Shown: positions 21,000-29,645, counted from the stretch's first letter. The stretch is 64,000 nt of DNA from Azospirillum brasilense (GCF_003349955.1 NZ_QLKQ01000029.1:1-64000), one strand, 5' to 3'. Translations and numbers: made by a program. The notes: generated by a model from the letters alone, not told the origin.

Positions 21000-22397
21000 G
21001 TGAGCAGACTGGTCGTCGTATCCAACCGCGTCGCCCCCATCGATGAAGGCAAGCAGGCCGCCGGGGGCCTCGCCGTGGCCGTGCTGGCCGCGCTGAAGAA
21101 GACCGGAGGCATCTGGTTCGGCTGGAGCGGCACGGTGGTCGAGGAGGAGTCGCAGAGCGAGCCCCGGCGCACCGACGTCGGGCGCCTGACCTACGCGACG
21201 CTGGACCTCAGCCGCCGCGACTTCGAAGAATACTACAACGGCTTCGCCAACCAGACCCTGTGGCCGCTGTTCCATTACCGCGTCGGCCTGATCGAAGTCA
21301 GCCGCCGCACGCGCGAAGGCTACAAGCGGGTCAACGGTTATTTCGCGGAAAAGCTCGTCCCGCTGCTCAGCCCCGACGACATGGTGTGGGTCCACGACTA
21401 CCACCTGATCCCCTTCGGCGAGGAATTGCGCCAGCGCGGCTGCACCCAGCGCATGGGCTTCTTCCTGCATACACCTTTCCCCGCCCCGGAAATCCTTGTG
21501 GCTCTGCCGAATCACCGGGAGTTGATCCGCGAGCTGTGCGCCTACGACCTCGTCGGCTTCCACACCCATGTGGATCTGCGCAGCTTTGCCGACTACATCC
21601 GGCAGGAGCTGGACGGCGAGGTCGAGGACCGCGGCCCCGAGGGCGGCATGCTGATCCACGCCTTCGGCCGCACGCTGCTGGCCCGCGCCTTCCCCATCAG
21701 CATCGACACCGAGAATCTGGTGGGCATCGCCGAGACCGCCATGCGCTCCCGCCACACCCAGCGGCTGAAGGAAAGCCTCGTCGGGCGGCGGCTGATCATC
21801 GGGGTCGATCGGCTGGACTATTCGAAGGGCCTGCCGCAGCGCTTCCAGGCCTTCGAGCAGCTCCTGGCGACCTATCCGGAGCATTGCAACCGCGTCTCCT
21901 TTCTCCAGGTGGCGCCGCCGAGCCGGGAGGACGTGCCGGAATACATCGCCATCAAGCGCGAGCTGTCGGAGCTGTCGGGCCGCATCAACGGGCGCTTCGC
22001 CGAGTTCGACTGGGTGCCGATCCGCTACTTGAACAAGAGTTTCGGGCGGCGCGTGCTGGCCGGCTTCTACCGCACCGCGCATGTCGGGCTGGTTACCCCC
22101 TTGCGCGATGGCATGAACCTCGTCGCCAAGGAGTATGTCGCCTGCCAGGACGCCGACGACCCCGGCGTGCTGGTGCTGTCCACCTTCGCCGGGGCGGCGC
22201 GGGAGCTCGATTCGGCGCTGATCGTCAATCCCTTCGACATCGAGGCGGTGGCCGACGCCCTGCAGCGCGCCCTGACCATGTCGCTGCCCGAGCGCAAGGA
22301 GCGCCACGCCGCGATGATGCGCATCCTGCGCAGCCACGACATCGGCTGGTGGCGGGAAAGCTACGTCGATGCCTTGACGCGCGCGCCGTACGGGTGA
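21000..22397 (+). CDS. otsA: Trehalose-6-phosphate synthase OtsA
   Basis: Makes trehalose-6-phosphate from UDP-glucose and glucose-6-phosphate, the first step of trehalose (osmoprotectant) synthesis. The 465-residue GT20 enzyme starts SRLVVVSNRVAP. It has GGLAVAVLAAL, WVHDYHLIPFG, the sugar-nucleotide segment VDRLDYSKGLPQR, and the C-terminal LRDGMNLVAKEYVACQ. The GTG at 21000 is chosen because homologues start with this sequence; GGAG lies 12 bases upstream. OtsB phosphatase is not adjacent. glk begins 10 bases downstream. Confidence 0.95.
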   Translation: MSRLVVVSNRVAPIDEGKQAAGGLAVAVLAALKKTGGIWFGWSGTVVEEESQSEPRRTDVGRLTYATLDLSRRDFEEYYNGFANQTLWPLFHYRVGLIEVSRRTREGYKRVNGYFAEKLVPLLSPDDMVWVHDYHLIPFGEELRQRGCTQRMGFFLHTPFPAPEILVALPNHRELIRELCAYDLVGFHTHVDLRSFADYIRQELDGEVEDRGPEGGMLIHAFGRTLLARAFPISIDTENLVGIAETAMRSRHTQRLKESLVGRRLIIGVDRLDYSKGLPQRFQAFEQLLATYPEHCNRVSFLQVAPPSREDVPEYIAIKRELSELSGRINGRFAEFDWVPIRYLNKSFGRRVLAGFYRTAHVGLVTPLRDGMNLVAKEYVACQDADDPGVLVLSTFAGAARELDSALIVNPFDIEAVADALQRALTMSLPERKERHAAMMRILRSHDIGWWRESYVDALTRAPYG

Positions 22398-22407
22398 AAC
22401 TGATTTC

Positions 22408-23397
22408 ATGACCACAGACCACACCACCAATGGCAGCCATGCCGTTTCCGGCCCCGTCACCCTGGTCGCCGACATCGGCGCCACCAACGCCCGCTTCGGC
22501 CTGATCGACGGCACGGGCATCCACGGTTCGCGCGTTCTGCGCTGCGCCGACTTCCCGTCGCTGGAAGCGGCGGCGCTCGCCTATCTGGGCGGCGTGGCGC
22601 ACGACGCCCGGCCCAGCCGCGGCGCCTTCGCCATCGCCGGCCCGGTGACCGGCGACGCGGTGCTGATGACCAACCGCGGCTGGTCCTTCTCCACGGCCGA
22701 GGTGCGCGGCAAGCTGGGGCTGGAGCGGCTGGCCGTCATCAACGACTTCACCGCCGTCGCCCTGTCGGTGCCCCGCCTCACCGCCGCCGACGTCCGTCAG
22801 GTGGGCGAGGGAGCGCCGGTGCCGGGCCGCGTCGTCGGGGTGATCGGGCCGGGCAGCGGGCTGGGCGTGTCGGGGCTGGTGCCCGGACCCGAGGGCTGGA
22901 CCGCGCTGGCGGCGGAGGGCGGCCACGTCACCATGGCCCCGGTCAGCGACCGGGAGAGCGCCGTTCTGGCCCAGCTCCGCAAGAGCTTCGACCATGTGTC
23001 GGCGGAGCGGGTGCTGTCCGGGCCGGGGCTGGTCAACCTCTATCAGGCGCTGTGCGTCCTCGACCATCAGGAGCCGGAACCCTTCACCCCGGCCCAGGTG
23101 TCGGACGCGGCGACCGCCAACACCAACCCCCATTGCGTGGAGGCGGTGGAGATGTTCTGCGCGATGCTCGGCACCGTGGCGGGCAACCTCGCGCTGACGC
23201 TGGGCGCGCGCGGCGGCCTCTACATCGCGGGTGGCATCGTGCCGAAGCTGGGCACCCTGTTCACCCACTCCCGCTTCCGCAAGCGTTTCATGGAGAAGGG
23301 CCGGATGCGCGACTTCCTGGCGCCCATCCCGACCTACGTCATCACCCACGAGCTTCCCGCCTTCCTCGGTCTGGCCGAGGCCGCGGAGCGGGCGTAA
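22408..23397 (+). CDS. glk: Glucokinase
   Basis: Phosphorylates glucose to glucose-6-phosphate with ATP. The 329-residue protein is of the bacterial Glk type rather than ROK. It shows the N-terminal phosphate motif LVADIGATNARFGLID, the catalytic INDFTAVALS, GPGSGLGVSGL, and YIAGGIVPKLG near the C terminus. It lies 10 bases after otsA, so the two are probably one operon and glucose-6-phosphate made here can feed OtsA. The stop is only 6 bases from the stop of the convergent glycosylase gene. Confidence 0.94.
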   Translation: MTTDHTTNGSHAVSGPVTLVADIGATNARFGLIDGTGIHGSRVLRCADFPSLEAAALAYLGGVAHDARPSRGAFAIAGPVTGDAVLMTNRGWSFSTAEVRGKLGLERLAVINDFTAVALSVPRLTAADVRQVGEGAPVPGRVVGVIGPGSGLGVSGLVPGPEGWTALAAEGGHVTMAPVSDRESAVLAQLRKSFDHVSAERVLSGPGLVNLYQALCVLDHQEPEPFTPAQVSDAATANTNPHCVEAVEMFCAMLGTVAGNLALTLGARGGLYIAGGIVPKLGTLFTHSRFRKRFMEKGRMRDFLAPIPTYVITHELPAFLGLAEAAERA

Positions 23398-23403
23398 CGG
23401 CGC

Positions 23404-23997
23404 TCAGGCCGTCAGCCGCGAGGCGGCCAGTGTCAGGTCGGCCAGGAAGGTCGGCTGCTCGGCGAGCTGGCCGCGCAGGATGTAGCTGGGGTGGAAGGTC
23501 GCCACCACCTCCGCCCCCGGCACGAGGCGACAGGGCTGGACCGTGCCGCGCAGCTGCATGATCCCGTTCAGCCCGGTCAACGCCCACAGCGGCGTGCGGC
23601 CCAGCGCGACGATGACGCGGGGGGCGAAGCCTTCCAGAGTCCGCTGCAGATGCTCGATCTCGCCGGAGTATTCCGCCAGCACCCAGTCGGAGGTGCCGAA
23701 CGGCCCCCAGCGCTCGTCGAGCGCCCGCCCCTCCTTCCTGGCGCGGGTGCGCGAGGCGAAGAAATGCCCCACCTTGTTGCCCGGCGGCTGGTAACGGAAG
23801 ACGTTGGCGACGAGGCATTCCGCCCGCTCCACCCCCGCCGCCTTCAGCGTCTCGTCGAGGAGCTGGCCGCTGCGCCCGACGAAGGGCACGCCCCGCCGGG
23901 CCTCCTCCGCCCCCGGCGCCTCTCCCACGATGGCGAGGCGCGGCCCGGCGGCGGTCTTCGTGGGCTTCTGGTAGTCGGCGAAGGGCAGGTCCGTCAT
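23404..23997 (-). CDS. Uracil-DNA glycosylase superfamily protein (family 4/5-like)
   Basis: A 197-residue member of the UDG superfamily, which removes uracil or related bases from DNA. The water-activating and base-pocket motif GEAPGAEE, the GVPFVGRSGQLLDETL segment and the C-terminal FHPSYILR motif are clear. Family 4 enzymes normally hold a 4Fe-4S cluster with four cysteines. Only two Cys are seen here, neither in the expected places, so the cluster is probably absent. The ATG at 23997 (MTDLPFADYQKP) is preferred; one at 24009 is possible. The upstream region contains a tandem repeat and is shared with the divergent pterin dehydratase gene. Confidence 0.85.
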   Translation of the reverse strand: MTDLPFADYQKPTKTAAGPRLAIVGEAPGAEEARRGVPFVGRSGQLLDETLKAAGVERAECLVANVFRYQPPGNKVGHFFASRTRARKEGRALDERWGPFGTSDWVLAEYSGEIEHLQRTLEGFAPRVIVALGRTPLWALTGLNGIMQLRGTVQPCRLVPGAEVVATFHPSYILRGQLAEQPTFLADLTLAASRLTA

Positions 23998-24034
23998 GCG
24001 CGCGTCCATGGCTGGTCGTGAGGCTTGCCGCCGC

Positions 24035-24073
24035 GAGGCTTGTCCTTGGGAGGCTTGTCCTTGGGAGGCTTTG
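24035..24073. repeat. Tandem 15-bp repeat between divergent genes
   Basis: GAGGCTTGTCCTTGG is repeated exactly at 24035-24049 and 24050-24064, followed by a partial copy from 24065. A degenerate copy (GAGGCTTGCCGCC) precedes it at 24020. It lies between the starts of the glycosylase (minus) and pterin dehydratase (plus) genes, where promoters are expected. Confidence 0.9.
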
Positions 24074-24128
24074 GCCCCAGCATTGTTCGAAACGAGGAGT
24101 CGAGACCAACAACACCGGAGGACACGAG

Positions 24129-24530
24129 ATGGCGACACACCAGGAACTGGCGGGAAAGAGCTGCGAACCCTGCCGCGGCGGCATTCCCCCGATGGACCGC
24201 GCCATGGCGGAAACCTATCTGGTGCAGGTGCCCGGCTGGTCGATCCGGCCGGACCCCGACCGGCTGGAGCGCGACTACCGCTTTTCCAACTTCCGCGAGG
24301 CCCAGCACTTCGCGATGCGCGTCGGCGACCTGTGCGAGGCGGAGGGCCACCACGCCGAAATCCTCTACGGCTGGGGTCATTGCACCGTCACCTTCTGGAC
24401 GCACAAGATCAAAGGCCTGCACGAGAACGACTTCATCATGGCCGCCAAGGTCGAAGGGCTGATGGACGAACCCTACGCCCCGGTGTCGGAGTCCATGGGC
24501 GACGTCTCCCCGACCGCGCGGCACGGGTAG
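24129..24530 (+). CDS. phhB: Pterin-4a-carbinolamine dehydratase
   Basis: Dehydrates 4a-hydroxytetrahydropterin, recycling the cofactor of phenylalanine hydroxylase; family members also act as transcription coactivators. The 133-residue protein has the family core FREAQHFAMRVGDLCE, then EGHHAEILYGWG (catalytic His pair) and THKIKGLHENDFIMAAK (third His). It carries about 20 extra residues at both ends, including a CEPC motif near the N terminus. The ATG at 24129 follows CCGGAGGACACGAG. Phenylalanine hydroxylase is not adjacent. Confidence 0.93.
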   Translation: MATHQELAGKSCEPCRGGIPPMDRAMAETYLVQVPGWSIRPDPDRLERDYRFSNFREAQHFAMRVGDLCEAEGHHAEILYGWGHCTVTFWTHKIKGLHENDFIMAAKVEGLMDEPYAPVSESMGDVSPTARHG

Positions 24531-24553
24531 CTTTTTCCCTTTCCTCAACTTTT

Positions 24554-24673
24554 TCCCCTCTCCCCTCCGGGGAGAGGGTTAGGGTGAGGGGGTTGCGCGT
24601 GGCGGTACGTCCGGCCCAAGCGCATCCCCCTCACCCGGCCCTCCGGGCCACCCTCTCCCCGGAGGGGCGAGGG
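24554..24673. repeat. Intergenic palindromic repeat, class B, copy 1
   Basis: A roughly 120-base element made of two halves, each itself a small hairpin (CTCTCCCCTCCGGGGAGAG at 24558-24576 on the left). The halves are inverted with respect to each other and end in GGGTTAGGGTGAGGGGG and its complement. It starts about 20 bases after the pterin dehydratase stop and fills the gap to the glycosyltransferase. Its sister is at 47456-47573. Confidence 0.85.
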
Positions 24674-24696
24674 AACACCAACCCGCGAGACAGACC

Positions 24697-25881
24697 ATGC
24701 CCAACGCCCAGCCCGCCGTCATCCAATGGGGCCTGTCCAGCTACAGCGGCTGGGGCGTCAACGGGCTGCAACTGGCGCTGAGCTGGACGCGCAGCGGGCG
24801 GCTGGTGCCGGTCTGCTCGCTGCCGCTGCGGCTGGAGGACATCGCGCTGTCCCCGCTGGAATGGCGGCGCATGGCCGGCTTCGTCCGCGAGTCCGAGGCG
24901 CTGTGCCGGCAGATCGCGCCCCATGCGGGGCAGGAGATCGGCGTGTCGGTGCCGGTGCTGCGCGGGCTCGGCAACAACCTCGTCGGCAGCCGATCCGTGG
25001 AGGGCGTGACTCTGAAGGGCCAGCCCACCGTCGGCGTTTGCTATCTGGAGGACACCGCCATCGACGCGGAGGGCCGGGCGCGGGCGGACGGTTGCGCGGC
25101 CATCGTCGCCGGGTCGAGCTTCGTCGAGCGGGTGCTGACCGGCGCCGGGATCGGGCGGGTGCGGACGGTCCTGCAAGGCGTCGATCCCACCCATTTCCAT
25201 CCGGCGCCGAAAGTCGGCTGGTTCAAGGACCGCTTCGTCGTCTTCTCCGGCGGCAAGCCGGAGTTCCGCAAGGGGCAGGACCTCGCCCTGCTCGGCTTCC
25301 GCGCCTTCGCCGAGCGCCATCCCGAGGCGCTGCTGCTGACGGCGTGGCACAACCCCTGGCCGGAAAGCGCCCGCTCGCTGGAGGCCAACCCCGCCGTGGC
25401 ACCGGTGTCCTTCCACGACAACGGGCAGTTCGACGGGGCCGACTGGGCCATCGCCAACGGCGTGCCGCCCGATCAGGTGATGGACCTCGGCCCCGTGCCC
25501 AACGCCGACATGGCGCGCATCCTGCGCGAGGTCGACGTCGGCCTGTTCCCCAACCGCGGCGAGGGCGGGACCAACCTCGTCGCCATGGAATGCATGGCCT
25601 GCGGCGTGCCCGCCATCCTGTCGGCCAACACCGGGCATCTCGACCTGATCGGGGAGGGCCGCTGCGTCCCGCTGACCCGGCAGGGCGCCATCCGGACCTC
25701 CTTCGGTACCGAAGGCTGGGGCGAGAGCGACGTGGACGAGATCGTCGCGGCGCTGGAAGGCCTGTGGGCCGACCGCGCCCGCGCCGCGGCCATCGGGCGG
25801 GCGGGCGCCGCCTTCCTGGCCGGGCTGACCTGGGACCGCTACGCGGACGGCGTGGCCGATGTCGTTGAGTCGGTGCTGTAG
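24697..25881 (+). CDS. Glycosyltransferase family 4 (GT-B fold)
   Basis: A 394-residue sugar transferase. The N-terminal half has WGLSSYSGWGVNGLQLAL, a glycine-rich acceptor-side start. The C-terminal half carries GGKPEFRKGQDL (the nucleotide-sugar phosphate contact seen in GT4 proteins) and the EX7E signature in NRGEGGTNLVAMECMACG. There is no signal peptide or membrane segment. The donor and acceptor cannot be read from the sequence. No other polysaccharide genes flank it; a palindromic repeat lies before it and a convergent aminotransferase gene ends 3 bases after it. Confidence 0.88.
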   Translation: MPNAQPAVIQWGLSSYSGWGVNGLQLALSWTRSGRLVPVCSLPLRLEDIALSPLEWRRMAGFVRESEALCRQIAPHAGQEIGVSVPVLRGLGNNLVGSRSVEGVTLKGQPTVGVCYLEDTAIDAEGRARADGCAAIVAGSSFVERVLTGAGIGRVRTVLQGVDPTHFHPAPKVGWFKDRFVVFSGGKPEFRKGQDLALLGFRAFAERHPEALLLTAWHNPWPESARSLEANPAVAPVSFHDNGQFDGADWAIANGVPPDQVMDLGPVPNADMARILREVDVGLFPNRGEGGTNLVAMECMACGVPAILSANTGHLDLIGEGRCVPLTRQGAIRTSFGTEGWGESDVDEIVAALEGLWADRARAAAIGRAGAAFLAGLTWDRYADGVADVVESVL

Positions 25882-25884
25882 CGC

Positions 25885-27087
25885 CTACAGCGCCTTCACC
25901 GCCGCCAGCAACCGCTCCACTTCCGCCTCGTCGTTGTAGTAGTGCGGAGAGGCGCGGACGACCTCGGTCAGACCGCGGGCGTCCATGTCGAGGGGGGTCG
26001 AGGGCGCGGAGGACACCGACAGGTTGATCCCCTGGCCGCGCAGAGCGGCCTTGATGGCCCGCGGCTCATGGCCGTCCACCGTGAAGGTGACGATGGCGCA
26101 GCGCTCCGCCCCGAGATCGCGCACCGTCACGCCGGGAAGCCCGCCCAGACCGTGCCGCAGCCGGTCGGCCAGCGCGAAGGCGCGGTCGCGGATTGCCGCC
26201 AGCCCCCAGGACAGCGCGTAATCCACCGCCACACCCAGCCCAAGCCGCGCGGCGATGTTGCTCTCCCACAGCTCGAAGCGGCGGGCGTCGGGGCGCATGG
26301 TGTAGCGGTCCGGCCCGGCCAGCGCGCCGCCGCTGTGGTCGAGCGTGTACGGCTCGATGCGGTCGAGCCAGTCCTTGCGGACATAGAGGAAGCCGGTGCC
26401 CCGCGGCGCGCGCAGGAACTTGCGCCCGGTCGCCGACAGGAAGTCGCAGCCCAGTTCCTCGACGTCCACCGGCATCTGGCCCACCGTCTGGCAGGCGTCG
26501 AGCAGATAGGGGATGTTGTGCCGCCGCGCCACCCGCCCGATGGCCGCCGCCGGGTTGACCAAGCCGCCGTTGGTCGGGATGTGGGTGATGGCGATCAGCT
26601 TGACCGGCCCCTTCCCCGGCGCCCCGATCATCGCCTCCAGCGCCGCGACGGAGGTCTGGCCGGTCTCGTCGCTGGGGATCACCTCGACCGCCACGCCGGT
26701 GCGGCGGGAGGCTTGCAGGAAGGGGATCAGGTTGGCGGCGTATTCGGCGCGCGCCGTCAGGATGCGGTCGCCGGGCCGGAAGCCCTCCCCCGGCAAGGCG
26801 GCCAGCGCGTTGAAGGCCATGCCCCAGGCCACCGTCGCGTTCTCCGCCAGGGCCACCTCCTCCCGCGAGCAGGCGAGCAGGCGGGCCACGGAGTCGTAGA
26901 CACCCTCCAGCCGGCCGTTGGCGTGCTCGGCCGCCTCGTAGCCGCCGATGGTGGCCTCCAGAGCCAGATGCGCGGTCACGGCGTCCAGCACCGGCTGCGG
27001 CGGCAGGGCGGCCCCGGCGTTGTTGAGATGAACGACGTGCCGGGTTCCCGGCGTCTCCGCGCGGGCGCGCGCGATGTCGATGGTCAT
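25885..27087 (-). CDS. Class V aminotransferase (PLP enzyme)
   Basis: A 400-residue fold-type I PLP enzyme of aminotransferase class V. It has LNNAGAALPPQPVLDAV at the start, LLDACQTVGQMPVDV with the PLP Asp, and SATGRKFLRAPRGTGFLYV with the Schiff-base Lys. The catalytic cysteine loop of SufS/NifS desulfurases is missing near the C terminus (VRASPHYYNDEAEVE instead), so a cysteine desulfurase role is unlikely. An isopenicillin-N-epimerase-like or C-S-lyase role fits better. Its ATG overlaps the stop of the upstream cupin gene (ATGA), so it is the third gene of a coupled operon with the dipeptide epimerase. Confidence 0.88.
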   Translation of the reverse strand: MTIDIARARAETPGTRHVVHLNNAGAALPPQPVLDAVTAHLALEATIGGYEAAEHANGRLEGVYDSVARLLACSREEVALAENATVAWGMAFNALAALPGEGFRPGDRILTARAEYAANLIPFLQASRRTGVAVEVIPSDETGQTSVAALEAMIGAPGKGPVKLIAITHIPTNGGLVNPAAAIGRVARRHNIPYLLDACQTVGQMPVDVEELGCDFLSATGRKFLRAPRGTGFLYVRKDWLDRIEPYTLDHSGGALAGPDRYTMRPDARRFELWESNIAARLGLGVAVDYALSWGLAAIRDRAFALADRLRHGLGGLPGVTVRDLGAERCAIVTFTVDGHEPRAIKAALRGQGINLSVSSAPSTPLDMDARGLTEVVRASPHYYNDEAEVERLLAAVKAL

Positions 27088-27464
27088 TGGCCCTTCCCCT
27101 GCCCCGGTGTTTCCGGTGTCTGTTTCTCGCCGATGTGCACCGCCAGCCAGACGGTCTGGGTGGTCGGGTCGGTCCAGGCGACGCGATGCCGCCGACGGGC
27201 CGGGATCATCAGCCAGTCGCCGGGTCCGAGCGCGCGCTCCGCCTCGCCCTCAAGCTGCAGCCGGGCGGCGCCCTGGACGACCAGCACGAACTCGTCCCAG
27301 TCCTGATCGTACCAGAAACCAGCAGGGGACGCCTGACCGGTGGACAGGATGCGCTCGATGCGCACCGTCCCGGACGACGCCGTTTCCGTCAATGTCGTGA
27401 AAATCTCGTCCGCAAGGGTGCCGAACGGCAGGCCCGCCAGCAGGTTGCCGGCCGGGGTGCTCAT
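27084..27464 (-). CDS. Cupin domain protein
   Basis: A 126-residue single-domain beta-barrel protein. Cupin motif 1 is visible around WYDQDWDEFVLVVQGAARLQ, where D/E residues partly replace the usual His pair, and motif 2 around GDWLMIPARRRHRVAWT with one His. It may bind one metal ion or act as a sugar or amino-acid sensor; the ligand is unknown. It sits between dgcA-like epimerase and aminotransferase genes and overlaps both (ATGA at each junction), so the three are made together. Confidence 0.85.
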   Translation of the reverse strand: MSTPAGNLLAGLPFGTLADEIFTTLTETASSGTVRIERILSTGQASPAGFWYDQDWDEFVLVVQGAARLQLEGEAERALGPGDWLMIPARRRHRVAWTDPTTQTVWLAVHIGEKQTPETPGQGKGQ

Positions 27465-28459
27465 CCCCAGAGTTCGGGGGCCGGCGGGCAGAGCGTGCCG
27501 CCGTCGTAATGCAGGGCCGGCGTGCGGTCCTCGGCCAGCAGCAGGGGACCGTCGAGGTCGACGTAGCGCGCGCCCTGGGCCAGCAGCACGGCCGGCGCCA
27601 TGGCCAGCGAGGTGGCGACCATGCAGCCGACCATGACGTCGAATCCGGACTCCTGCGCCGCCTGCTTCAGCAGCAGCGCCTCGGTCAGGCCGCCGGTCTT
27701 GTCCAGCTTGATGTTCACCACCCGGTAGATGCCCTTCAACCGGTCGAGCGAGTCCAACCCGTGGCAGGATTCGTCGGCGCCCAGCGGCACCGGGCAGTCG
27801 ATGCCGCGCAGCGCCTCGTCCTCGCCAGCGGGCAGCGGCTGCTCGATCAGCTCCACCCCCAGATCGGCGAGCACCGGGGCGAAGCGGCGGAGCATCTCCA
27901 GCGTCCAGGCCTCGTTGGCGTCGACGATCAGGCGGGTGGCCGGGGCGGCCTCGCGCACCGCGCGCACGCGGTCGAGGTCGCCCTCCCCGGTCAGCTTCAT
28001 CTTCAGCAGCGGATGGTCCGCCGCCCGCGCCTTGGCGGAAGCGGCCATCGCCGCGGGCTCGTCCACGCTCAACGTGTAGCAGGTGGTCAGCTTCTTCGGC
28101 GCGTCGGGCAGGCCGGCGAGCCGCCAGGCCGGTTTGCCCGCCTGTTTGGCCTCCAGGTCCCACAGCGCGCAGTCCAGCGCGTTGCGCGCGGCCCCCGGCG
28201 GCAGCAGGGTGCGCAGCCGCTCGCGGTCCAGCCCGTCCGCCACCGCCCCGGCCAGGGACTCCAGCGTCTTGACCGTCTCGTCCAGCGACTCCCCGTAGCG
28301 GGCGTAGGGAACGCATTCCCCACGGCCCCGCTTGCAGGATTCGACCACCTCGGCGACCACGACCTCGGCCTCGGTCTTGGCGCCGCGCGATATGCGGAAG
28401 GTCCCCGCGATGGGGAAGGTATCGCGGCGGACATAAAGACGGCGGGCGGTGGACGACAT
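27461..28459 (-). CDS. dgcA: Dipeptide epimerase (L-Ala-D/L-Glu epimerase, enolase superfamily)
   Basis: Epimerises dipeptides such as L-Ala-D-Glu released from peptidoglycan. The 332-residue protein has the two-domain enolase-superfamily layout. The catalytic KxK is in LLKMKLTGEGD, the metal ligands are in LIVDANEAWT, IEQPLP and GADESC, and the second catalytic Lys is in NIKLDKTGG. Together these match the epimerase branch of the muconate-lactonizing group. The ATG at 28459 has GGAG at the right distance. It is the first gene of the epimerase-cupin-aminotransferase operon, which may recycle or modify murein peptides. Confidence 0.9.
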   Translation of the reverse strand: MSSTARRLYVRRDTFPIAGTFRISRGAKTEAEVVVAEVVESCKRGRGECVPYARYGESLDETVKTLESLAGAVADGLDRERLRTLLPPGAARNALDCALWDLEAKQAGKPAWRLAGLPDAPKKLTTCYTLSVDEPAAMAASAKARAADHPLLKMKLTGEGDLDRVRAVREAAPATRLIVDANEAWTLEMLRRFAPVLADLGVELIEQPLPAGEDEALRGIDCPVPLGADESCHGLDSLDRLKGIYRVVNIKLDKTGGLTEALLLKQAAQESGFDVMVGCMVATSLAMAPAVLLAQGARYVDLDGPLLLAEDRTPALHYDGGTLCPPAPELWG

Positions 28460-28538
28460 GAAACTCTCCAGCAACGCGGCGGACCCGAAGTGTAAGCAAA
28501 CCCGCCGCGATGACCAGAGCAGGGTGCGAATGCCAGCC

Positions 28539-29645
28539 TTACCCGTGAAGCCCGGCGCCGTTCATTCCTGTTCGCCCACCCATACCGGCGGTTGCAGGCG
28601 CCTGCTGCTGGCGCGGATCCGGGTCCTGCACGATCACCCCGTACCAGCCCAGCCCCTTGTAGGTCTCGTAACCCGGCGTCAGCGCATAGCCATAGGTGCG
28701 TCCGGACCCGTCGGCGTAATGGCCCATGCTCTCGCCGCTGCGGCGGAGCTGGACGGTCTCGCTGAGGATGCCGCGCCCGTCGGACGAGGCGATCACCCGG
28801 TGCCGGGCGTCGAGCAGAAGGCAGCGCGAACGGGAACGCTCCTCGTCCTCCAGCCGCACGCCCTGGACGACGGCGGCGGCCTGCGGTTCCCAGTCGAAGA
28901 AGATGCCCAGCACGCCGATGGGATCGCCGTCCGCCTCGCCGCCGCGCCGGATCGCGGTGGCGTAGGTGGCGACCACCCGGTCCTCCAGGCGGCCGTTGCG
29001 CGACACGTCGCCCACCGTGAATTCGCCGCCGTTGCGCGTGGCCAGCGCCTGACGGAACCACCCCTCGTCCCCCACGCGGGCACCCTGGGCGCCGGGGTAG
29101 CGGCCGGGGCGGCCGGTGGCGATCACCTCGCCCTTCAGGTCGGCGATCCACAGGTCGAGGTAGACGGTGTAGGACTCGAGAATGACGCCAAGCCGCTGGG
29201 AGGCGTGCTGGCGGTTCACCTCCGTCGGGTCGGCGGCGCAGTCCACCACGGCGCTGTCGGTCGCCCACCAACGCACGTCGCAGGACCGCTCGTACAGGTT
29301 CCGGTCGATGATCTCGATCATGTTCAGCGACAGGTCGGCCAGACGCCGCCCGTGCATCTCCTGCACCATGGCGCTGCCCGTGGTGGTCAGGTGATCGACG
29401 CGGGAGACGATCTCCGACCGCAGCTCCTTGGTGATGGTGTTCACCTGCTTGGAAATCTCGGAGACTTCGTTCGCCACCACCGCGAAGCCCCGCCCGGCGT
29501 CGCCAGCCCGCGACGCCTCGATCAGGGCGTTCATCGCCAGCATCTTGGTGCGGCGGGTGATGTCTTCGATCAAAGACACCTTCCGGGAGGCGACATCCAG
29601 GACGCCCCGGGAAAGCTCGAACAGTTCGTTTCCGGCCACACTCAT
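28539..29645 (-). CDS. Soluble chemoreceptor-like protein, signalling tip first, Cache-like domain last
   Basis: A 368-residue protein with no membrane segment or signal peptide. About residues 1-100 resemble a shortened MCP signalling hairpin, with MLAMNALIEASRAGDAGRGF in the kinase-contact tip and the return helix FAVVANEVSEIS. Residues about 115-355 look like a Cache/PAS-like sensor (YLDLWIADLKGEVIATGR, VGDEGWFRQAL, YGYALTPGYETYKGLGWYGVI). This order is the reverse of a normal receptor. The adaptation helices are very short, so CheR/CheB control may be absent. The ATG at 29645 follows AGAGGTGCTCGGG. The split Aer pair lies upstream on the same strand after a 431-base gap. Confidence 0.85.
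   Translation of the reverse strand: MSVAGNELFELSRGVLDVASRKVSLIEDITRRTKMLAMNALIEASRAGDAGRGFAVVANEVSEISKQVNTITKELRSEIVSRVDHLTTTGSAMVQEMHGRRLADLSLNMIEIIDRNLYERSCDVRWWATDSAVVDCAADPTEVNRQHASQRLGVILESYTVYLDLWIADLKGEVIATGRPGRYPGAQGARVGDEGWFRQALATRNGGEFTVGDVSRNGRLEDRVVATYATAIRRGGEADGDPIGVLGIFFDWEPQAAAVVQGVRLEDEERSRSRCLLLDARHRVIASSDGRGILSETVQLRRSGESMGHYADGSGRTYGYALTPGYETYKGLGWYGVIVQDPDPRQQQAPATAGMGGRTGMNGAGLHG

Noticed and set aside
25885..27087. Cysteine desulfurase (NifS/SufS) for nitrogenase
   Set aside because: The catalytic Cys loop is absent and the gene is far from the nif genes, in an operon with an epimerase and a cupin.
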